Assembly (NCBI GenBank): GCA_964498525.1
Contig: CAZCGU010000021.1
Coordinates: 1-27,258, forward strand
Origin: DTU098 sp964498525
Lineage (GTDB): Bacteria > Bacillota > Desulfotomaculia > Desulfotomaculales > Pelotomaculaceae
DNA length: 27,258 nucleotides
Direction: 5' to 3'
Shown: one piece after another, positions 23,465-27,258 of the stretch
Position numbering within the stretch: position 1 is the stretch's first letter
Layout: every line of letters begins with the position of its first letter
Notes under the pieces: generated by a model
Database searches by the model: none
The model's input: only the letters and a program-made list of their open reading frames with translations
What the model was told of the DNA's origin: nothing
Translations under genes and position numbers: made by a program

Positions 23465-25492
23465 ATGGCGACAAAACAGACTGAAGGAAAGATCACAGCG
23501 CTATATGAGAGGCTGTCCCGTGACGATGATTTGACCGGGGATAGCAACTCGATCATTAACCAAAAAAGATACCTGGAAACCTACGCCGCTCAGAACGGCT
23601 ACGAAAGCTGCGTTCACTATACGGACGACGGATGGAGTGGCGGCAATTTTGAGCGCCCGGACTGGAAGCGCTTGGTTGCGGATATCGAGGCCGGAAAGGT
23701 CGGCTGCGTCCTTGCAAAGGACATGAGTCGAATCGGTCGTGATTACCTGCAAACCGGCTTTTACACCGAAGTGTTCTTCCGGCAGCACGGCGTCCGCTTT
23801 ATCGCCATCGCCAATAATGTGGACAGTGCCGACCAGAACAGCAATGAATTTGCGCCGTTTTTAAATATCATGAACGAGTGGTATTTGCGGGATTTGAGCC
23901 GCAAGCAGCGCACTGCCATTCGGGTAAAAGGCGAGACCGGCAAGCCTACGACGAACAGCGCCATCTACGGATACAAGAAAGACCCCGCCGACAAGTACCA
24001 CCGGCTTATCGACGAGGAGGCGGCCGCCGTTGTCCGCAGGATATACCGCCTGACGATTGAAGGCTTCGGCCCCTATGAGATAGCCCGGCGGTTGTTCGAT
24101 GACAAGGTGGAAGCGCCCGCTGTCTATGCCGCAAGAAAGGGCCTTGGTGTTTGGAAAAGCAAAGAGGAGTTCCCTAACCCATATAACTGGAGCGGCTATA
24201 TCGTTGGCAAGATTTTATCCAAGCCGGAATATATGGGGCATACGGTTAATTTCCGTTCCCATAAGGCTTCCTATAAGGATAAAAGCGCCACACCCAACCC
24301 AAAAGAGGACTGGCTTATATTTGAAGATACCCACGAGGCCATCATTGACAAGGAAACATGGGAGCTGGCACAAAAGCTGAGAAAAACACCCAAGCGTATC
24401 GACACCTTCGGCGTGGCAAACCCGCTGACCGGCCTTTTATACTGCGCCGATTGCGGCGAGAAGATGTATAATCACCGCTCCAGAGGCGACGCAAAGAAAA
24501 ACCAATATCCATCGGATTTTTTCGACTGTTCCTCTTACACGCTGGCGCACCAAAAACACGCGAAGGACTGCTGCGGCCATTATATCACGACAAAATCCCT
24601 GCGCACCCTGCTACTGGACATCGTCCGCTCCGTCAGCGCCTTCGCCATCTCCAATCAGGACGAGTTTATGAAGAAGGTGCGGTCGGCATCGCAGCTCAGA
24701 CAGGCGGAGGCTGCCAAGGATATAAGGCGCAAGCTGAGCAAGGACACAAAGCGCGTCAGTGATCTGGACGGCATTATCAAAAAGCTGTACGAGACCTTTG
24801 CCGTGGGCAAGCTCTCCGGGGAACGCTTCGACAGTCTGCTTGCAGAATATGAGGCGGAGCAACAGACGCTTCGCGCCGCCATCGCGGATGCCGAGGTACA
24901 GTTAGCGGCCTTTGCGGAGGATACTGACCATGTAGCCCAATTCCTTACCCTGGCCAAGAAATACACGGACTTTTCCGAGCTGACCACGCCGATGATAAAC
25001 GAGTTTATAGATAAAATCATCGTCCATGCGCCGGAGAAGATTGACGGCGACCGGACGCAGGAAATTGAGATTCATTTGAAGTTTATCGGGCGCTTTGATC
25101 TTCCCACCCCGGAGCTGACAGAAGCGGAGGCCAAGCGGCAGGAGCAGCTACGCAGACACCGCATCAAGAGCCGTGAACGCTATCAGCAAATCAAGGCGGG
25201 TGTTCGCACTCCCGGCGAGCCTCTAAAACTTGTATGCAAATGCTGCGGCGAAACCTTTGAATCCAAGCGGTCAAACACTTTGTTCTGCGGCTCGAATTGC
25301 CGTGCGAAATCCTACCGGCAGGAAGCGGTGGAAAAGCGGAGCTGGGAATGTGTCTGCGAGTGCTGCGGCAAAACCTTCACTACAACGAGGGTTGATGTTA
25401 AGTATTGTTGCGAGGATTGCAGATACGAAGGGCACCTCGAAGGTCAGCGAGTGCGAAATGCCGCACTAAGAAATAGCGAAAAAATCGCATAA
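23465..25492 (+). CDS. Large serine recombinase with two extra C-terminal zinc fingers
   Basis: A 675-residue site-specific recombinase that would excise and integrate the element. The catalytic domain (1-160) has Ser18 in YERLSRDD, DDGWSGGNFERPDW, LAKDMSRIGRDYLQTG, typical of TndX/Tn1549-Int. Then come the recombinase domain (GPYEIARRLFDD, YMGHTVNFRSH), a zinc ribbon (LLYCADCGEKM and CCGHYI), a coiled-coil stretch and a DUF4368-like end (IDKIIVHAPEKIDG). Unusually, about 120 residues follow with two Cys4 knuckles: one starts at Cys591 (CKCCGETF, then FCGSNC), the second about 40 residues later (CECCGKTF, then YCCEDC). Other enzymes of the family usually end before these. AAGGAG at 23451-23456 supports ATG 23465. 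Confidence 0.93.
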   Translation: MATKQTEGKITALYERLSRDDDLTGDSNSIINQKRYLETYAAQNGYESCVHYTDDGWSGGNFERPDWKRLVADIEAGKVGCVLAKDMSRIGRDYLQTGFYTEVFFRQHGVRFIAIANNVDSADQNSNEFAPFLNIMNEWYLRDLSRKQRTAIRVKGETGKPTTNSAIYGYKKDPADKYHRLIDEEAAAVVRRIYRLTIEGFGPYEIARRLFDDKVEAPAVYAARKGLGVWKSKEEFPNPYNWSGYIVGKILSKPEYMGHTVNFRSHKASYKDKSATPNPKEDWLIFEDTHEAIIDKETWELAQKLRKTPKRIDTFGVANPLTGLLYCADCGEKMYNHRSRGDAKKNQYPSDFFDCSSYTLAHQKHAKDCCGHYITTKSLRTLLLDIVRSVSAFAISNQDEFMKKVRSASQLRQAEAAKDIRRKLSKDTKRVSDLDGIIKKLYETFAVGKLSGERFDSLLAEYEAEQQTLRAAIADAEVQLAAFAEDTDHVAQFLTLAKKYTDFSELTTPMINEFIDKIIVHAPEKIDGDRTQEIEIHLKFIGRFDLPTPELTEAEAKRQEQLRRHRIKSRERYQQIKAGVRTPGEPLKLVCKCCGETFESKRSNTLFCGSNCRAKSYRQEAVEKRSWECVCECCGKTFTTTRVDVKYCCEDCRYEGHLEGQRVRNAALRNSEKIA

Positions 25493-25500
25493 AGACCATT

Positions 25501-25536
25501 GACACCTCAAGTTCCCAAATGGGAACTTGAGGTGTC
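25501..25536. repeat. Inverted repeat 1 of the candidate centromere (16-bp stem)
   Basis: Perfect inverted repeat: 25501-25516 pairs with 25521-25536, loop AAAT. The core is AAGTTCCC-AAAT-GGGAACTT. It starts eight bases after the recombinase stop and has no T-run, so a terminator role is unlikely. Confidence 0.75.
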
Positions 25537-25569
25537 AGCAACAAATGTAATCGCATATCTACCTTACCT

Positions 25570-25601
25570 GCGGCTTATGAGAAATCATAGGCCGCTTTTT
25601 T
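25570..25601 (+). terminator. Terminator of the recombinase transcript
   Basis: GCGGCTTATGA (25570-25580) pairs with TCATAGGCCGC (25585-25595), one G-T wobble, GAAA tetraloop, then six Ts. Lies between inverted repeats 1 and 2. Confidence 0.85.
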
Positions 25602-25615
25602 ATTGCTCCGAAACT

Positions 25616-25640
25616 GAAAGTTCCCAATTTGGGAACTTTC
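25616..25640. repeat. Inverted repeat 2 of the candidate centromere (11-bp stem)
   Basis: GAAAGTTCCCA (25616-25626) with TGGGAACTTTC (25630-25640), 3-base centre. It shares AAGTTCCC/GGGAACTT with repeat 1. Confidence 0.75.
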
Positions 25641-25661
25641 ACTCAGACCCCTATTTAAGAG

Positions 25662-25690
25662 TGGCAAGTTGTCAAAATGGCAACTTGCCA
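25662..25690. repeat. Inverted repeat 3 of the candidate centromere (10-bp stem)
   Basis: TGGCAAGTTG (25662-25671) with CAACTTGCCA (25681-25690). The AAGTT/AACTT half-sites match repeats 1 and 2, with a 12-base centre. It is 47 bases upstream of parM and likely overlaps its promoter, suiting an operator role. Confidence 0.7.
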
Positions 25691-25737
25691 AAATAAACAA
25701 ATATTGTATTGTCGCAAAGCAGAAGAAAGGAAACAAT

Positions 25738-26682
25738 ATGAATTTCATGAACAAATACAATGCAACCACCAATCCCATCATCATCGGCATCGACCACGGG
25801 TACGGCAATATCAAGACCGCCCACTGCTGCTTCAAAACCGGCGTTGCCGCCTACGACAAGGAGCCGACCTTCAAGAGCAATATGCTTGTCTATGAGGGCA
25901 AGTATTATCTTGTCGGGGAGGAACACAAGGAATTTATCTCCGAAAAAATGACCGACTGCGATTATTATATTCTCACTCTTGCCGCCGTTGCGCGGGAGTT
26001 GAATATCCGTAAGCAGACCGCCGCCCGCGTTCACCTTGCGACCGGATTGCCTCTCACATGGGTCAGCGAACAAAAGGATAGTTTTCGGGCATATCTCCTG
26101 CAAAATGAAACCGCGGATTTCAGCTTCCGGGGAGCGGACTACCATGTGGAGTTCATGGGCGTGGATGTTTTCCCGCAGGGATTTTCCGCCGTGGCGGACA
26201 GACTTCGGGAGTTTAAAGGCATCAATATGCTCTGCGACATCGGCAACGGGACGATGAACGTCATGTATATCAACGATTGCCGCCCACTGCAAAGCAAATG
26301 CTACACCGAGAAATACGGGACGCACCGGTGCATGCTGGCCGTCCGGGAGAACCTGATGCGGCAGTTCGGCACGGCGGCGGACGATTCCGTGATCGAGCGC
26401 GTCATCCGGCACGGCACGGCAGATATAAGCGAGAGGTATCTGACGGCGATTCGCGATACGGCGGCGGAGTATGTGGCCGGTATCTTCCGCAGGCTTCGTG
26501 AACACGAATACGACCCGGAGCTGATGCGTCTCTATGTGGTCGGCGGCGGGAGCTGTATGGTCAAAAACTTCGGGGAATACGAAAAAGACCGGGTAATCAT
26601 CAACGACGACATCTGCGCCACCGCCAAAGGCTATGAGCTTCTGACCGTGCAGCGGCTCCACAAGGGAGGCCGCATTGTATGA
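25738..26682 (+). CDS. parM: ParM-like actin-family segregation ATPase
   Basis: A 314-residue actin-like protein. IIIGIDHGYGNIKTA (14-28) is the phosphate-1 loop, MLCDIGNGTMNVMYI the phosphate-2 loop, and LYVVGGGSCMVKNF the adenosine motif, in the order found in ParM/StbA and Alp-type proteins. Such proteins form filaments that push copies of a plasmid or excised element apart. AGAAAGG at 25724-25730 supports ATG 25738 over the longer frame from 25669, which would run through inverted repeat 3. The stop overlaps the next start by four bases (ATGA). Presence on an integrative element implies that a circular form replicates and is partitioned at least briefly. Confidence 0.85.
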   Translation: MNFMNKYNATTNPIIIGIDHGYGNIKTAHCCFKTGVAAYDKEPTFKSNMLVYEGKYYLVGEEHKEFISEKMTDCDYYILTLAAVARELNIRKQTAARVHLATGLPLTWVSEQKDSFRAYLLQNETADFSFRGADYHVEFMGVDVFPQGFSAVADRLREFKGINMLCDIGNGTMNVMYINDCRPLQSKCYTEKYGTHRCMLAVRENLMRQFGTAADDSVIERVIRHGTADISERYLTAIRDTAAEYVAGIFRRLREHEYDPELMRLYVVGGGSCMVKNFGEYEKDRVIINDDICATAKGYELLTVQRLHKGGRIV

Positions 26683-27053
26683 AAAGCATCTATACGACAA
26701 CGGTGCGTCTAAACCTAAATGAAGATGATGACCGCCGGGCGTGGGAATATCTGCGGCGGTTGGACAAAAAGAAATATCGTTCCTTCAGCAAGGCGGTTGT
26801 TATGGCGGTTAATGATTACTTTGGCAGACTGGAACGGCTCGACACAGACCCATATTTGGAGACGAGGGAAAAGGAGGACGCTTTTTTGCAGGAAATACGC
26901 GAGGCCGTCCGAAAGGGCTTGCAGCAATCCGCCCCAGCCAATCTCGGAACAATATTGCAGCTCATGCAGGGCGTTCAACCGCTTGCCGCCTCCGGGCAGG
27001 ACGCAGACAACGAGAGCTTGGATGCCGCTATGGATTTCATGGACAGCTTTTGA
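26679..27053 (+). CDS. parR: ParR-like centromere-binding protein (ribbon-helix-helix type)
   Basis: A 124-residue protein immediately coupled to parM. Residues 6-50 (TTTVRLNLNEDDDRRAWEYL then FSKAVVMAVNDYFGRL) fit a ribbon-helix-helix DNA-binding fold: a short beta strand then two helices. The C-terminal half is acidic and ends DAAMDFMDSF, which fits ParR tails that contact ParM filaments. The identity rests more on gene order and size than on sequence similarity. Its likely DNA target is the set of inverted repeats at 25501-25690, which would also repress the operon. Confidence 0.72.
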   Translation: MKSIYTTTVRLNLNEDDDRRAWEYLRRLDKKKYRSFSKAVVMAVNDYFGRLERLDTDPYLETREKEDAFLQEIREAVRKGLQQSAPANLGTILQLMQGVQPLAASGQDADNESLDAAMDFMDSF

Positions 27054-27064
27054 TACTACTTTTT

Positions 27065-27106
27065 CCCCTGTTTGGTATTACACCGATACCAGACAGGGGC
27101 AATTTT
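27065..27106 (+). terminator. Terminator of the parMR operon
   Basis: A 14-bp stem with one G-T wobble (27065-27078 with 27086-27099), 7-base loop, then CAATTTT. Ten bases after the parR stop. Confidence 0.8.
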
Positions 27107-27172
27107 GCTATCACTTTCAATGCCAGAGATGAGCTGATAGCAAACGGAGATATTTTAACTATCCGACCACTA

Positions 27173-27240
27173 TTAAGCCCCCCAACATATTTGGAGAAAC
27201 CCTTTGTGGCATGATAACATAAAAACATCGGGGGGTTGAA
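27173..27240 (+). promoter_or_regulatory. Possible stem hiding the next gene's ribosome site
   Basis: TTAAGCCCCCC (27173-27183) can pair, with one mismatch and one wobble, with GGGGGGTTGAA (27230-27240). The latter contains the G-rich ribosome site of the frame that starts at 27245, so the stem could limit its translation. Confidence 0.35.
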
Positions 27241-27244
27241 TTAA

Positions 27245-27258
27245 TTGAAAAAGGCAAA
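27245..27258 (+). CDS. Start of a further gene, cut by the window edge
   Basis: TTG 27245 follows GGGGGG (27230-27235) by nine bases and reads LKKA before the sequence ends. Too little to identify. Confidence 0.3.

Larger units (their letters stand above)
19490..27258. mobile_element. Integrative element of Tn1549/CTn type (partial; right end outside window)
   Basis: Contents from left: TnpV, RhuM, zinc-finger protein, sigma-like HTH protein, TnpW, large serine recombinase, ParM, ParR. TnpV/TnpW, large serine recombinases and sigma-70-region-4-like regulators are typical of Clostridial conjugative transposons. The left boundary is uncertain; it is placed where the fragment graveyard ends. 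No attachment-site repeats could be identified, and conjugation genes, if any, are beyond the right edge. Confidence 0.6.

Noticed and set aside
25501..25536. First inverted repeat as the recombinase terminator
   Set aside because: No T-run follows, and a better terminator (GAAA loop, six Ts) lies at 25570-25601.
25501..25690. CRISPR array
   Set aside because: The three units are palindromes of different length and irregular spacing, with no equal spacers and no cas genes.
25672..26700. 342-codon open frame on the minus strand opposite parM
   Set aside because: It mirrors the parM coding frame; the plus-strand product has actin-family motifs and a ribosome site, while this one has no recognisable family and a His/Val/Asp-rich antisense composition.

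Overview
The window looks like chromosomal DNA of an anaerobic, Gram-positive, spore-forming Firmicute of the Peptococcaceae type (Desulfotomaculum/Pelotomaculum-like). This is inferred from the gene content: a three-subunit molybdenum hydroxylase, several secreted proteins with copper-amine-oxidase-like N-terminal domains, a pyruvoyl-dependent arginine decarboxylase, DUF3160 and DUF364 proteins, strong GGAGG ribosome binding sites, and a Clostridia-type integrative element. The genus is not proven.

Region 1 (1-4081): a small DUF1540 gene is followed by a tightly packed operon for a xanthine-dehydrogenase-family enzyme (molybdopterin, FAD and 2Fe-2S subunits, with overlapping ends). The last gene runs into a 27-bp GC-rich repeat that recurs, perfectly inverted, about 220 bp downstream. 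A long hairpin terminator and a frameshifted minus-strand gene remnant (4360-4735) follow.

Region 2 (4786-6936): an N-acetylmuramoyl-L-alanine amidase, a CofE-like (F420:glutamate ligase fold) protein and a pyruvoyl-dependent arginine decarboxylase. A 51-bp diverged copy of the cofE-like gene's 5' end lies just before the decarboxylase.

Region 3 (7566-11713): three separate secreted proteins, each with a copper-amine-oxidase-like N-terminal domain joined to a different C-terminus: an acidic tail, a GH18 glycosidase domain, and a DUF4163/DUF3298 (RsiV/PdaC-like) domain. The gene-poor spacers hold terminators, a palindrome and a roughly 25-bp tandem repeat.

Region 4 (11855-17237): a flavin-reductase-like protein, a DUF364 protein, a DUF3160 lipoprotein, and a membrane-anchored CapA-like protein with a C-terminal FG-GAP-like extension.

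Region 5 (17238-19490): a graveyard of fragments: IS66, an IS3-type OrfB, ISAs1, a PKD-domain protein and an FtsX-type permease, all truncated, frameshifted or nonsense-mutated.

Region 6 (about 19500 to the end): part of an integrative element of the Tn1549/CTn kind found in Clostridia. TnpV converges on a leftward operon (sigma-like HTH protein, zinc-finger protein, RhuM). Divergently transcribed are TnpW and a large serine recombinase with two extra zinc fingers. Next comes a ParM-ParR type segregation pair preceded by three related inverted repeats, a good candidate centromere. The element continues past the right edge. The most interesting signals are this candidate centromere, the double attenuator-like leader before tnpW/recombinase, and the zinc knuckles shared by the recombinase and the neighbouring cargo protein.
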